Assembly (NCBI GenBank): GCA_964360635.1
Contig: CAYHXO010000001.1
Coordinates: 70,454 to 134,453, forward strand
Source of the DNA: CALRGE01 sp964360635
Lineage (GTDB): Bacteria > Patescibacteriota > Gracilibacteria > UBA1369 > 2-02-FULL-48-14
DNA length: 64,000 nt
Direction: 5' to 3'
Shown here: in pieces, positions 15,486 to 23,987 of the stretch
Position numbering within the stretch: position 1 is the stretch's first letter
How the letters are laid out: each line of letters starts with the position of its first letter
Position numbers and translations under genes: made by a program
Notes under the pieces: generated by a model
Told to the model about the DNA's origin: nothing
Seen by the model: the letters and a program-made list of their open reading frames with translations, nothing else
Database searches by the model: none

Positions 15486-17219
15486 TTAAGCGCCGCCGGC
15501 TGCTTTGCCCTCCAAATACTTCGCGGGTCTGGCTTCGTAAAATGAATGAATTGTTTCGCGGGCGATTTTGATTGTGTCGTCGATGTTGAAAACTGTACGG
15601 TACCAATCGACTTGGAAGCCCGTGTGTGCATATTCTTTTAGTTGACGAACACCTGGTGCCAGTGTGTCCGTGTATTCGGTAACTTCGCTCGCTGTACTGT
15701 TATAACCGTATGCAAATGGTCCTTCCATGTTTACATAGCGACCATCATTTTTGCCGTAAAAAATGTAATATGCATCACTACCTTCAACATATGATTGAAC
15801 AAGAATACTTGCGCCGGTGTCATTTATAAAACGCATATCTGGATTTGGCACATAAACTGTTGCATCAAGTCCGTATCCATATGGATATGCATAGTAAGAA
15901 ACCGCATAAGAATGATTTGTGCGTGCCGTGATTGGTAGCCCCCCATAAAGTGCAGCTCTATACATTGTTGTGGAAACCTGACAAAGTCCGCCGCCATATT
16001 CCGGGATAGTTTCGTCGCCCTTAATCACAAGTTCCGGAAGCCAGCCATGAGCCGCATCAACCGGACCTAGTGTTTTTGTGAAAGAGAATTCTTCTTCTGG
16101 TGCAATTATGATGCCATTAAACTTTTTTAACCCGTACGTAATATTGTGAATTCTGTTTGCAGGCGACCCACGCAAAGTTGAATAACCCACAGAAACCAAA
16201 TCGGTAATTCCTAAATCTTTCAGTGAATCACTGACAGTAATTTCCGGCTTAATTGTATCTGTTGTTATATCTAAAGTTGTGCCGGTGCCGCTCAAAGTGT
16301 CAATAAATTTTGACAGTGTTTCATCTAAGTTTATCTCTACTCCGTTTCTTGCGCTGCCCTCAAAAGTGATAGCGCCTGCTGCATCTTGTGTAATTGTTAC
16401 CGGCATTGCTTCACTAGAAATTTCAGGCGAAACTTCATTACCCACGAAGGTTGCAAAGCCTTCGCTTTCTATTCCGGATGGCAAAATCCATTCCGTATGA
16501 TCAGAAAGTTTTACCGGCCACGTTCTGCCTTTATCATCTCTCAAAGAAATTGTTTTTGCGGCAAGAAGGGCCGCGGTGGGTAGATAAGTTTCAAGATCGG
16601 CTTTGGTGATTTCTGGATCACTGTTTGTGAATTCTGCGCTAGCGGTTTCAGGAACTTTAAATGTTTGGAAGTAAGAATTGATTAGTGACTCGACTTGCGT
16701 TGCATCAACACCAATTCCAATTTGTTCATCTTGAATTTTGAGTCCATTATCCCATGTGTAATAGGCATTCTTTTTGCCTTGCCCAATAGGGGAGAATGCA
16801 GCTTTAACTGCAGCTTCATCGAAGCTAAGAGTGTAAGGAATTTCTTGACCGACAAGTAGAATTTTTACTTTCGTGAAAAGTGGAGTCGATGTCATAAAAT
16901 CCTCGAAATATTTTTGTATTTCAGAAAGATTACTGACTGGCTTTAAATCAGAAATAGCGAGGCTGATATCACCGCGCGTGGTGTGCCAGTTGATTTTTTT
17001 AGAGAGGAATTCGGATTCTTGAATTCCAAGATTTGTGTAAGCTTCCTCAAACGTCGAATAAGGCGCAAACGAAGTTTGCGTGACCGACATTTTTTTCACA
17101 AAATTTTCTTCAGGAATTTTGCTTAGTGCGTAAACAGAAGATACGCTGAAAAGCATGGTGCAAACAATTGCAAGCACCACAATTACTTCATGATTTTGCT
17201 TTTTTACTTTCATTTTCAA
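15486..17219 (-). CDS. VanW-family exported protein
   Basis: 577 aa with an N-terminal membrane anchor or signal (VIVVLAIVCTMLFSVSSVYA). Two domains of the putative peptidoglycan-binding type that precedes VanW fill residues 60-330. The VanW domain follows, with EEFSFTKTLGPVDAAHGW and EYGGGLCQVSTTMYRAALYGGL. VanW proteins are common in Gram-positives and CPR, and their biochemical role is not established. A surface role at the cell wall is inferred. Its start overlaps the YtxH-like gene by 32 bases in the rny operon. Confidence 0.85.
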   Translation of the reverse strand: MKMKVKKQNHEVIVVLAIVCTMLFSVSSVYALSKIPEENFVKKMSVTQTSFAPYSTFEEAYTNLGIQESEFLSKKINWHTTRGDISLAISDLKPVSNLSEIQKYFEDFMTSTPLFTKVKILLVGQEIPYTLSFDEAAVKAAFSPIGQGKKNAYYTWDNGLKIQDEQIGIGVDATQVESLINSYFQTFKVPETASAEFTNSDPEITKADLETYLPTAALLAAKTISLRDDKGRTWPVKLSDHTEWILPSGIESEGFATFVGNEVSPEISSEAMPVTITQDAAGAITFEGSARNGVEINLDETLSKFIDTLSGTGTTLDITTDTIKPEITVSDSLKDLGITDLVSVGYSTLRGSPANRIHNITYGLKKFNGIIIAPEEEFSFTKTLGPVDAAHGWLPELVIKGDETIPEYGGGLCQVSTTMYRAALYGGLPITARTNHSYAVSYYAYPYGYGLDATVYVPNPDMRFINDTGASILVQSYVEGSDAYYIFYGKNDGRYVNMEGPFAYGYNSTASEVTEYTDTLAPGVRQLKEYAHTGFQVDWYRTVFNIDDTIKIARETIHSFYEARPAKYLEGKAAGGA

Positions 17220-17502
17220 TTATTTCAACAGAAGATTCATCCGGAATTTCTTTATAATTTTGCTTCTTTCCTAAAAAAATTCTTTTCGCTATTTTCCAGA
17301 TTCCGCTCATTGTTTCTTTTGAAAGTTTGACTACTTCTTTTGCCTCTGTCGTATTTCCGCTCAAATTTTCTTTGATGATTTTTCGAGTTTCCACACCTTT
17401 TTTTGGTGCAATGCTAATTCCGATTGCTGAACCGATTGCAGTTCCGATAATTGCTCCCATTACGATTTTTTCAATCGTTGATTTGTTATTTTCGTCACTC
17501 AT
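17188..17502 (-). CDS. YtxH-like small membrane protein
   Basis: 104 aa with one Gly/Ala-rich membrane segment ending in an AP motif (VMGAIIGTAIGSAIGISIAPKKGVETR), the hallmark of YtxH/Gas-vesicle-like stress proteins. Lys-rich helices follow. It overlaps the rny stop by four bases and the vanW start by 32, so it is cotranslated with them. Function unknown. Confidence 0.75.
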   Translation of the reverse strand: MSDENNKSTIEKIVMGAIIGTAIGSAIGISIAPKKGVETRKIIKENLSGNTTEAKEVVKLSKETMSGIWKIAKRIFLGKKQNYKEIPDESSVEIIENESKKAKS

Positions 17503-19043
17503 TGTCTTGTTGGTTTTTTATTGCTCTCACGAGCGTAATCAGTAGATTTTGTGTAACGGATCAAGTTTACCTTAATTATACCTGGAAAGGAAAGTTCTTC
17601 TGAAATCTTACCGGCAATGCCTTCTGCAAGACCTTCCATCTTGTCATCTCCAATTTTATCGTTGTCCACGTAAACACGCACCTCACGACCTGCTGAAATT
17701 GCATAAGTTTTTTTAACACCAGCGAATGAAGCAACAGTGTCTTCAAGCTGTTTAATTCTTTCAAAATAGTTTGTTACTGATTCTTGACGAGCTCCAGGGC
17801 GAACCGCTGAAATTGCATCAACAGCTTTCACAATAAAATCTTCCGGCGCAATACAAGGAACCTTATCATGATGCGCAAAAGCAGCGTGTACAATGCGAGG
17901 ATCGTAGCCATATTTTTCAAGAATTTCCTTTGAAAGATCGTCGTGCGCACCACCCACATCGTGGTCGATCGCTTTACCAATGTCGTGATAAAAAGCGCCT
18001 TCTGTTGCAACTGTAACTTCCGCGCCTATTTGCTCGGAAATCATTCGCGCAAGGTAACCCATTTCAGTTGAATGCCAAATTACGTTCTGACCGAAACTAG
18101 TTCTGAAATACATTCGTCCGAAGTAATTTACCAACTGAGGATCAACTTTTTTCGGATCGATTTCTAAAAGGCGAAGATGTTCAGCTCCTTTTCTGTCACA
18201 AATATCCATGACTTCTTTTTCAGCTTCTTCAATTGTTTTCTTTATCATTTCATGATCGATTTTTCCGGTTTTTTTGGATAGAATTTGCATTTTATCTATC
18301 GCTTTTTTTGCAATATTTCTTCGTAAGAGGTTAACTCCACCAACGTGAATTGTTTGAGGGTCTAGATTAAAAATTATTGCGACTGGCAAAAGAGTCTCAA
18401 AATAAAGAATATTCGTTCCGCCTTTTCCAACAAAAAGACCTTTAAATTTGTCTTCTTTAAGTGTCACCATTGTTGAATTTTTGTCGACTGAACTTGGTGT
18501 TGAAAGACGTTGAGCAACAATTTGGATTATCGCTTTTGCATGACGAGGAGCGTCTTCTTTAATCTCTTCAGCCTGAGCTGAAAGGCGACCTTCTTTGTTT
18601 TCAGTAATTAACTTTTCTAATTCTTTTCTGGACTGTTCAAGCGCGGTTTTCGGATCAATTCCGCTAACGTGTGAAAGTTTTTCTATTATTTTCGTGCTAA
18701 ATTCTCCGTATCCTTTTTCTATATTTTCGATTTCGACACGGAGTCCTTTTAGATTCCCCTCTAAGCCGCGATTCCTATTTTCACGTTTTTCTGCAATTTC
18801 CTCTTTGTTTTTAATTACTTCTTCAGATTTTGCGCTTGTTTCTTCGAGATCAGATTCTTCTCGATCGAGATTTTTCTTTATATGTTCAAATTGCTCAGCT
18901 GCCGATGTTTTAATTTTTTCAGCTTCTTCGTGGGCTTTTTTTACTTGGTCTTGGTAATCAGCTGTGCTTGTTTTAACACGACCCGGTAAAAAATAACCGA
19001 GCCCTAAGCCTGCTGCCGCCGCAATAATTGCGAGAATATACAT
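17499..19043 (-). CDS. rny: Ribonuclease Y
   Basis: 514-aa membrane-anchored endoribonuclease that starts mRNA decay. Visible are an N-terminal helix (ILAIIAAAAGLGLGYFL), a long Glu/Lys coiled coil to about residue 190, a KH domain with FVGKGGTNILYFE and the HD domain motif HDIGKAIDHDVGG near residue 355. The KH GxxG loop is slightly changed from the usual GREGRN. With RNase J at 55155 it gives this cell a Firmicute-like RNA decay set. The ATG overlaps the stop of the 40-aa gene upstream (TAATG). Confidence 0.95.
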   Translation of the reverse strand: MYILAIIAAAAGLGLGYFLPGRVKTSTADYQDQVKKAHEEAEKIKTSAAEQFEHIKKNLDREESDLEETSAKSEEVIKNKEEIAEKRENRNRGLEGNLKGLRVEIENIEKGYGEFSTKIIEKLSHVSGIDPKTALEQSRKELEKLITENKEGRLSAQAEEIKEDAPRHAKAIIQIVAQRLSTPSSVDKNSTMVTLKEDKFKGLFVGKGGTNILYFETLLPVAIIFNLDPQTIHVGGVNLLRRNIAKKAIDKMQILSKKTGKIDHEMIKKTIEEAEKEVMDICDRKGAEHLRLLEIDPKKVDPQLVNYFGRMYFRTSFGQNVIWHSTEMGYLARMISEQIGAEVTVATEGAFYHDIGKAIDHDVGGAHDDLSKEILEKYGYDPRIVHAAFAHHDKVPCIAPEDFIVKAVDAISAVRPGARQESVTNYFERIKQLEDTVASFAGVKKTYAISAGREVRVYVDNDKIGDDKMEGLAEGIAGKISEELSFPGIIKVNLIRYTKSTDYARESNKKPTRQ

Positions 19044-19165
19044 TATTTCCAGTTAATGAGATCGTCAAGTCTTGCCTGTAAATTTGGATTGTTCGCCGTG
19101 AAAACACCGAGCCCGATGATTCCGATAATGAATACCGCCATAAGAATTTTCCAAGTGTGTTGCAT
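19043..19165 (-). CDS. 40-aa single-pass membrane protein coupled to rny
   Basis: ATG at 19165, TAA at 19045. The peptide starts MQHTWKIL, has one hydrophobic helix (MAVFIIGIIGLGVFT), and ends in a short amphipathic tail (NPNLQARLDDLINWK). Its stop overlaps the rny start, so it is very likely translated and coupled to this membrane RNase. It has no known family. Anchoring or modulating RNase Y at the membrane would be a guess from position. Confidence 0.65.
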   Translation of the reverse strand: MQHTWKILMAVFIIGIIGLGVFTANNPNLQARLDDLINWK

Positions 19166-19197
19166 AGAGTTTTTTAAATTTGACTGTAGTTTATATC

Positions 19198-19226
19198 AAA
19201 AGAGCCACTTTGTCAGGAGCTCTTTT
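19198..19226. terminator. Intrinsic terminator, both directions
   Basis: AAAAGAGC at 19198 pairs with GCTCTTTT at 19219 around a 13-base loop. It lies just after the lipoprotein gene (minus strand) and before the rny operon start. Confidence 0.7.
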
Positions 19227-19236
19227 TTCTTTTGAA

Positions 19237-20283
19237 TTACCTTGTAGTACTAATTCTAATATCGAGTGATCTGTTTGAGCCGTCGCCATTCAAATCATCA
19301 ATTATATTGCCATCAGTGTCTTTTACTTCAAAACCTGACCCATAAATCCTGAATGCCATCAGTTCGCTATCGTCATCTAAGTAAGTATCAATTACATCTC
19401 CGTAAAGATATAAAGTGGTACTTGTACCTGCCGGAACTGTGTAATTGAGAGACTCAAAAGAGATATGATAATTTTCATCAAATGTTTCTTTTGTCGACAA
19501 AACGTTCCCGGAACTATCCATAATACTAAAGTTTTTAAGTACTGATGCCATATCGGTTTTATGGGTTCCACTTGCACTACTTAACAATGCAACCTTTTCA
19601 TCACCATCGTCATCAAAGTAGGCACGTGGCTCCATAGAAGAAATAATGCAATCTTTACTACCATTGCAACTTACTCCAATTTCAAAAAGTTTTACTTGAT
19701 TTGCTACACCTGTACTAAATCCTACATATGAAGTGGGCGTAGTTACCGCAAATGGAGCTGATGCAATCTCGCTTGCCGTAGGTCCTGTCTCTTCTGATGT
19801 AACAGATTCATCTTCCTCAGTTTCTGCAGTATCTGTTGAAGTAGAAGTTTCCACGGTAATACTCTCAGTCAAACAGTTGTTATCTTCATTGCGCTCAGTC
19901 ACGACGAATGTAGCATCGACACAAGCCATTATCTCATAGTCTCCATCACTAAGCGTTTTTGGATTTATTATGGATTCTCCATTAGATTTTAAAAAGCTAA
20001 GATCAGACAATGATTCCCACCTATAAGCATTTGATGGTTTTGATAGATCGTTTATATAAATATACGTAGAGCCTGCCGTTCCTGTTGCAACATCTAAACG
20101 CCCTGTATTCTTCACCAAAATTGCCAACTTGCCATCCTCTACTGTAATACTGCTTACTGTCAAATCTGCCTGTGGAGAAGCTTTTTTACTTGGAGATGAA
20201 GAAAACTTTCCCTGAAGATTTTGAGTATTACCACATCCGACGATAAAGACCACTAGCAACAAAAACATTGTAAATTTCTTCAT
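19237..20283 (-). CDS. Lipoprotein with CARDB-like and Ser/Thr-rich regions
   Basis: 348 aa. Signal peptide with lipobox (LLLVVFIVGC, Cys at 17), so it is predicted to be anchored outside the membrane. Residues 38-140 look like a CARDB-type adhesive beta domain (DLTVSSITVEDGKLAILVKNTG then ATFVVTERNEDNNC). A Thr/Glu linker follows and then a second beta domain from about 175. Right after the lipid Cys comes NTQNLQGKFSS, nearly the same as in the lipoprotein at 51488. Function unknown; surface adhesion or structure is inference. Confidence 0.75.
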   Translation of the reverse strand: MKKFTMFLLLVVFIVGCGNTQNLQGKFSSSPSKKASPQADLTVSSITVEDGKLAILVKNTGRLDVATGTAGSTYIYINDLSKPSNAYRWESLSDLSFLKSNGESIINPKTLSDGDYEIMACVDATFVVTERNEDNNCLTESITVETSTSTDTAETEEDESVTSEETGPTASEIASAPFAVTTPTSYVGFSTGVANQVKLFEIGVSCNGSKDCIISSMEPRAYFDDDGDEKVALLSSASGTHKTDMASVLKNFSIMDSSGNVLSTKETFDENYHISFESLNYTVPAGTSTTLYLYGDVIDTYLDDDSELMAFRIYGSGFEVKDTDGNIIDDLNGDGSNRSLDIRISTTR

Positions 20284-20350
20284 TTGACGTGTGTTATTAA
20301 AGCTATGTAGCTTTATTGTAACACTACCGTAGATTTGATGTCAATTTTAT

Positions 20351-21475
20351 TTACTCCCTCTGAAGTACTTTCGTGAGAATTTTTATGGCTTTTGCTATTT
20401 CTGCTGAAGTTGTTGGGCGGCCGAGAGTGAGCCTGAGGGATTCCTCTGCGGCAGTTTTAGACTGGCCGAGAGCTAGGAGAACAGGAGAGGCTTCGGTTTT
20501 GCCTGAGGAGCAGGCCGAGCCGCCGGAGGCGGCGAGGCCGTCTATATCTAGACGCATAACTAAGGTTTCATTTTTCATCCCTTTCACGTGAACATTGATG
20601 TTATTTGGTAGACGATTTTCTAGTGAACCATTTAGAGTTACGCCTGGAAACTTCAACAGAGACACAAGAAGTTTATCTCGCATTTTTTTAATCCGTTCGG
20701 CCTCTTTTTTACTGTCTTTCAAATCAAGTTCGAGTGCTTTTGCAAAGCCGTAAATCAATGCTGGATTTTCCGTTCCGCCTCGCATTCGGAATTCCTGGCC
20801 ACCACCAAAAATATGTGGCGTTATTTTAACTCCTTCGCGAATATATAGAAGTCCGACTCCCTTCGGACCATACACCTTGCTGGAGTTCAAAGTCATAAGA
20901 TCAACGCCAAGATGATCTGCATTGATATCAAGAAAACCTGGGGCTTGGCAGGCGTCAGTGTGAAAAATTACGCCTCGTTCGCGGCAAATTTTAGCTATTT
21001 TCTTAATCGGCTGAATTGTGCCGATTTCATTGTTTGCATACATCACTGAAACGAGAATCGTTTCGGGTTTTATTTCTTTCTCGATAGAGTCTACTGAAAT
21101 TATTCCGTCTTTATCAGGTGAAACTTCGGTCAGTTCGAATCCGAAATTATCGCGTAGGTAACGAGCTGGCTCGAGTACGGCCGGATGTTCGATGGCACTC
21201 ACAATTATGTGACCGCGACCGCTAGCAAAAGCAGCGCCAAACATCGCCATATTACAAGACTCTGTCCCGCTACCTGTAAAAATGACTTCGCTTGGTTTTG
21301 CGGCCCCCAAAATTTCCATACAAATTGTACGTGCTGAATCAATCGCCTTCCTGGCAGATTGCCCATAGCGATGTATAGATGAAGGATTACCAAAATCTTC
21401 CTCAAGATAAGGCTTCATAAATTTCAACACGCGCGGGTCAATTGGGGTCGAAGCCGCGTAATCCAGATAGATCAT
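20351..21475 (-). CDS. Cysteine desulfurase (NifS/IscS family)
   Basis: 374-aa PLP enzyme that takes sulfur from cysteine for Fe-S clusters or tRNA thiolation. Visible are YLDYAASTP at the start, TGSGTESCNMA, FHTDACQAPG, the PLP lysine in LNSSKVYGPKG, RGGTENPALIYG and the catalytic cysteine in SGGSACSSG. IspG and RlmN in this window both need Fe-S clusters. The start overlaps the stop of the HPF gene by four bases. No scaffold gene (iscU/sufU) is next to it. Confidence 0.93.
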   Translation of the reverse strand: MIYLDYAASTPIDPRVLKFMKPYLEEDFGNPSSIHRYGQSARKAIDSARTICMEILGAAKPSEVIFTGSGTESCNMAMFGAAFASGRGHIIVSAIEHPAVLEPARYLRDNFGFELTEVSPDKDGIISVDSIEKEIKPETILVSVMYANNEIGTIQPIKKIAKICRERGVIFHTDACQAPGFLDINADHLGVDLMTLNSSKVYGPKGVGLLYIREGVKITPHIFGGGQEFRMRGGTENPALIYGFAKALELDLKDSKKEAERIKKMRDKLLVSLLKFPGVTLNGSLENRLPNNINVHVKGMKNETLVMRLDIDGLAASGGSACSSGKTEASPVLLALGQSKTAAEESLRLTLGRPTTSAEIAKAIKILTKVLQRE

Positions 21476-21789
21476 TCTCTTATCAGTTTTTTAAAGTGTT
21501 TGTTCATTTGAGTTTCAAGCCTATCTGTTGTTAGATCTAAAACTTCTGTGATTGAGTGCTTAGTTTCTTTAGATAGAAATTTACCGTGTGGCATATTAAT
21601 AACCAATTCGAGTTCAAAGGCTGAGTGCCTTTCATGTTTTCTAATTCTCGCATCCACCTTTACGGCATCTTCATCAGGGTAGTGACTTTCTAAGACTGGC
21701 GCCAACCTTCCTAACTTTGCTTCCAAATAACTGTGAAACTGTTCCACCTCCGGTTCTGTGAGGTTTTTTATGACAGGCATTACTCGCAT
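21472..21789 (-). CDS. HPF/RaiA-like ribosome hibernation factor
   Basis: 105 aa. The pattern of strands and helices (KVDARIRKHERHSAFELELVINMP then HSITEVLDLTTDRLETQMNKHFKKL) fits the short ribosome-hibernation family that binds the 30S decoding region and silences idle ribosomes. It is close to the minimal length, with no dimerisation tail. It is cotranscribed with the cysteine desulfurase. Confidence 0.75.
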   Translation of the reverse strand: MRVMPVIKNLTEPEVEQFHSYLEAKLGRLAPVLESHYPDEDAVKVDARIRKHERHSAFELELVINMPHGKFLSKETKHSITEVLDLTTDRLETQMNKHFKKLIRE

Positions 21790-21822
21790 AAGGTTTGTGG
21801 TTAAATGGTATTTATCACTGTA

Positions 21823-22323
21823 TCACAGTTTTTTCCAAATCACCTCCTTTTTTTTGGATCTGATGTTAACTGATCTTGCCAACAAAAAAAGGTAGTCGGA
21901 TAGGCGATTAATATATGCGCAACAACTCACATCTAAATCTTTTGCTAATTGTGTTTCTGCTCTCCTGCAAACTGACCTTGCAATATGAATCTGGCAAGCT
22001 AATGTTTCCCCGGCAGGTAAAATAAAATTCTTCAATGGCGGGATTGTGGCTTCCAGCTCTGTTGCCCGATCCTCCAGGATCGTCAAGTTTTCAGTCATAT
22101 TTTCTTTACTTTTAGGATTGGCAATAATCGAGCCCAAAACGAATAGATCATTCTGAATTACTTCGAGGAATTCATCTCCGCCTAAGCTGATCGCGAGGCC
22201 CATGTGTGAGTTCAGTTCGTCGATTGTGGCAAGTGCCGCGATTCGCGAGTCAGATTTTCGAACTCGTCTGCCGTCATATAAATCAGTTTCTCCGCGGTCG
22301 CCTTTTTTCGTAGTGATACTCAT
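21823..22323 (-). CDS. ATP:cob(I)alamin adenosyltransferase, PduO type
   Basis: 166 aa from ATG 22323 (an ATG four codons upstream is less likely). The ATP loop TTKKGDRGETDLYDGRRVRKSD and the helix IHIARSVCRRAETQLA followed by YINRLSDYLFLLAR are diagnostic. It attaches the adenosyl group to cobalamin. No cobalamin pathway is visible, so the cell probably imports B12. A B12-dependent enzyme, such as class II ribonucleotide reductase, should be elsewhere. Confidence 0.92.
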   Translation of the reverse strand: MSITTKKGDRGETDLYDGRRVRKSDSRIAALATIDELNSHMGLAISLGGDEFLEVIQNDLFVLGSIIANPKSKENMTENLTILEDRATELEATIPPLKNFILPAGETLACQIHIARSVCRRAETQLAKDLDVSCCAYINRLSDYLFLLARSVNIRSKKKEVIWKKL

Positions 22324-22341
22324 GAATGCTATCATACACTA

Positions 22342-22369
22342 TTGACAGAATAGCAAAGATCAGTAAAAT
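22342..22369 (+). promoter_or_regulatory. Promoter of the 110-aa gene
   Basis: Consensus TTGACA, a 16-bp spacer and TAAAAT, 22 bases before the ATG at 22392. Confidence 0.65.
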
Positions 22370-22391
22370 CGCGATACTTTAAAATAAGTTT

Positions 22392-22724
22392 ATGTCTTTA
22401 GACGAACAGAGAGCAGAACTTTTAGAAGCTGGTATCGCATCAGAACATCTCGATCAAATTGAACCTTTGCTCGTGAAAAGAGTGAGGGACAGGTATATTT
22501 GTGATGAAAGTTATCAAAGTGAAGAAGGTGACGATCCTTATCCTCGTAGACTCGCAGGCATTCTGGCAAAAGACTATAGCCTTCATGTTTTATATGAAGT
22601 TTTTGGTGAAAAAAGACATGAGATTAACGCCAATACAAATGGAAAACTTCTTAAATTCGCGATATCAATTGCATCTAATGCAATAAATGCCGAAGTCAAC
22701 GAAGTAATGAGCTACTTCAAGTAA
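22392..22724 (+). CDS. Unknown 110-aa acidic protein
   Basis: No family recognised. Predicted mostly helical, acidic in the middle (DESYQSEEGDDPY), with a C-terminal helical stretch (KLLKFAISIASNAINAEVNEVMSYF). It has a consensus promoter and is single-gene. Its 3' end overlaps the convergent 54-aa gene by eight bases. Confidence 0.6.
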   Translation: MSLDEQRAELLEAGIASEHLDQIEPLLVKRVRDRYICDESYQSEEGDDPYPRRLAGILAKDYSLHVLYEVFGEKRHEINANTNGKLLKFAISIASNAINAEVNEVMSYFK

Positions 22725-22881
22725 GCTGAATATCAACCATTGAGCGAACTCCATGTGATACTGCCCAGCTGAGCTCTTTGATTTTTTGCTCTTCTTGACT
22801 ATCCCCTTTTTCTAAAGCGGATTTTGGGATGGCTGGCTGTCGAGCACTTTCGTACTCATTTCTGAAATCTTCATTGCACAT
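22717..22881 (-). CDS. Unknown 54-aa protein behind a threonine-type attenuator
   Basis: ATG at 22881 (MCNEDFRNEYESARQ). An in-frame TTG at 22917 would start inside the attenuator's T-run and is unlikely. The protein is charged and soluble (ALEKGDSQEEQKIKELSWAVSHGV), of no known family. Its interest lies in the region just upstream, which carries a Thr-rich leader peptide and alternative hairpins. It would be transcribed only if the terminator at 22902-22932 is bypassed. It ends convergently with the 110-aa gene. Confidence 0.5.
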   Translation of the reverse strand: MCNEDFRNEYESARQPAIPKSALEKGDSQEEQKIKELSWAVSHGVRSMVDIQLT

Positions 22882-22901
22882 AGGATAAAAATTAAAATAA
22901 T

Positions 22902-22987
22902 AAAAAATAGACTTCAAGTTTTAGCTGAAGTCCTTATTTGTGATTAAAATTTAAACACTAGGACTCCAGCACCATAGTCGTGGTGCT
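22902..22987 (-). promoter_or_regulatory. Amino-acid attenuator with mutually exclusive hairpins
   Basis: On the minus strand region 1 AGCACCA (inside the Thr codons) pairs with region 2 TGGTGCT. The overlapping region 2 GCTGGAGTCC pairs over ten bases with region 3 GGACTTCAGC (one G-U). Region 3 GACTTCA pairs with region 4 TGAAGTC, followed by TATTTTTT. This is the 1:2, 2:3 and 3:4 plan of trpL/thrL attenuators. The leader stop TAG comes right after region 2, so a ribosome that finishes translation masks region 2 and lets the terminator form. Confidence 0.6.
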
Positions 22988-23023
22988 TGTAGTAGTCGTA
23001 GTTGTTGTAAGATTTTTATTCAC
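22958..23023 (-). CDS. Thr-rich leader peptide (21 aa)
   Basis: GTG at 23023 to TAG at 22960. After VNKNL come seven threonines, one serine and three more threonines, using all four Thr codons, then MVLES. Ten Thr in eleven codons is like the E. coli thr leader. No other start is open in frame. No Shine-Dalgarno is seen. Confidence 0.55.
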   Translation of the reverse strand: MNKNLTTTTTTTSTTTMVLES

Positions 23024-23079
23024 GAGAGAATTTAAACACGAGTAACATTTTTAAGCAAATCGATGCTCACTCCGCGCGC

Positions 23080-23108
23080 TTGACAGCCCATTAAATTAGC
23101 GGTATAAA
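23080..23108 (+). promoter_or_regulatory. Strong promoter, leaderless start at 23115
   Basis: TTGACA, a 17-bp spacer and TATAAA. The -10 ends six bases before the ATG. Confidence 0.7.
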
Positions 23109-23114
23109 TCGCTC

Positions 23115-23987
23115 ATGAACACACCTACATCATCGCCGGAGAAAGAGTCGACTTTAAAGAAATTGGAAGCACTCAGATTGAAGTTCATGGGTCAGCTACT
23201 TGAGGATCATGGTTTGGACGCGATTTTATCACAAAAACTTACACTTATCTTTGGGAATGAGGCAAATATGAAAGATTGGAATCCTGACGAATTGCTAAAC
23301 TCTATCGATATTAATGAAACCTTGGTTCGACTGCTCAATGTTACAGATGAAAGGGAAAGTGAGCTGATGGGCGATCCAATAGAAAAAATGGGTTGGTTTG
23401 ATAATAATATCCATTTTAGTGGCGCTACAAATTTTATGGAAAGTTTAGATTATGAAGATAAAGAATTGGCAAATCCACTTTCTCAAAATAGTTTGCATTT
23501 GATGCTTTTGTATATTCGAAGGCATTTGGATTTGAGTCAAAATAGAACTGAAGAAATGAAGAGGATTAGGGTTGTGTTTGCCACGGCTTTTTTATTTAAC
23601 GTATTAGATAATTTGAGAATTTTTAGTTTTCTCGATGAATCAAATGAAAGTATTGCCGCTGCAATTAATTCTTTGCCCGAGTCATACAAAAGAGATTACG
23701 ACATTCTAACGGAAGATTACGAGCATGCTAACTCGTCATTCCAGAAATTCGCCGACAAAAATAGGTCTAATTTAGAGGAGGCAGTTAAAAAAGCCTTCGA
23801 AGATGGCGATGTATCAATCATAAATCAAAAACTTGCGAGGGATGAGTTTATCAAGGCCAATCCACCTGAAAAAATATTGAGTGACCACGAGATTAGAAAA
23901 AATGAAGCAATTAAAGGCTTTGAGGAAAACTTCAAAAACGGTATCCATTTAAAGATGGCTGACGAATTACTTTCTCTTATCTATTAA
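23115..23987 (+). CDS. Unknown 290-aa helical protein
   Basis: No family recognised. Acidic, predicted nearly all helical, with a charged C-terminal coiled region (KNEAIKGFEENFKNGIHLKMADELL). No signal peptide or membrane helix. It has a near-consensus promoter and a predicted leaderless start. Its 3' end overlaps the convergent TrmB gene by 21 bases. Confidence 0.65.
   Translation: MNTPTSSPEKESTLKKLEALRLKFMGQLLEDHGLDAILSQKLTLIFGNEANMKDWNPDELLNSIDINETLVRLLNVTDERESELMGDPIEKMGWFDNNIHFSGATNFMESLDYEDKELANPLSQNSLHLMLLYIRRHLDLSQNRTEEMKRIRVVFATAFLFNVLDNLRIFSFLDESNESIAAAINSLPESYKRDYDILTEDYEHANSSFQKFADKNRSNLEEAVKKAFEDGDVSIINQKLARDEFIKANPPEKILSDHEIRKNEAIKGFEENFKNGIHLKMADELLSLIY

Noticed and set aside
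22958..23030. Plus-strand Val-rich frame (GTG/GTA/GTC run) opposite the Thr-rich leader
   Set aside because: It has no upright start after the preceding TAG, and the T-run that makes the hairpin a terminator is on the minus strand only.
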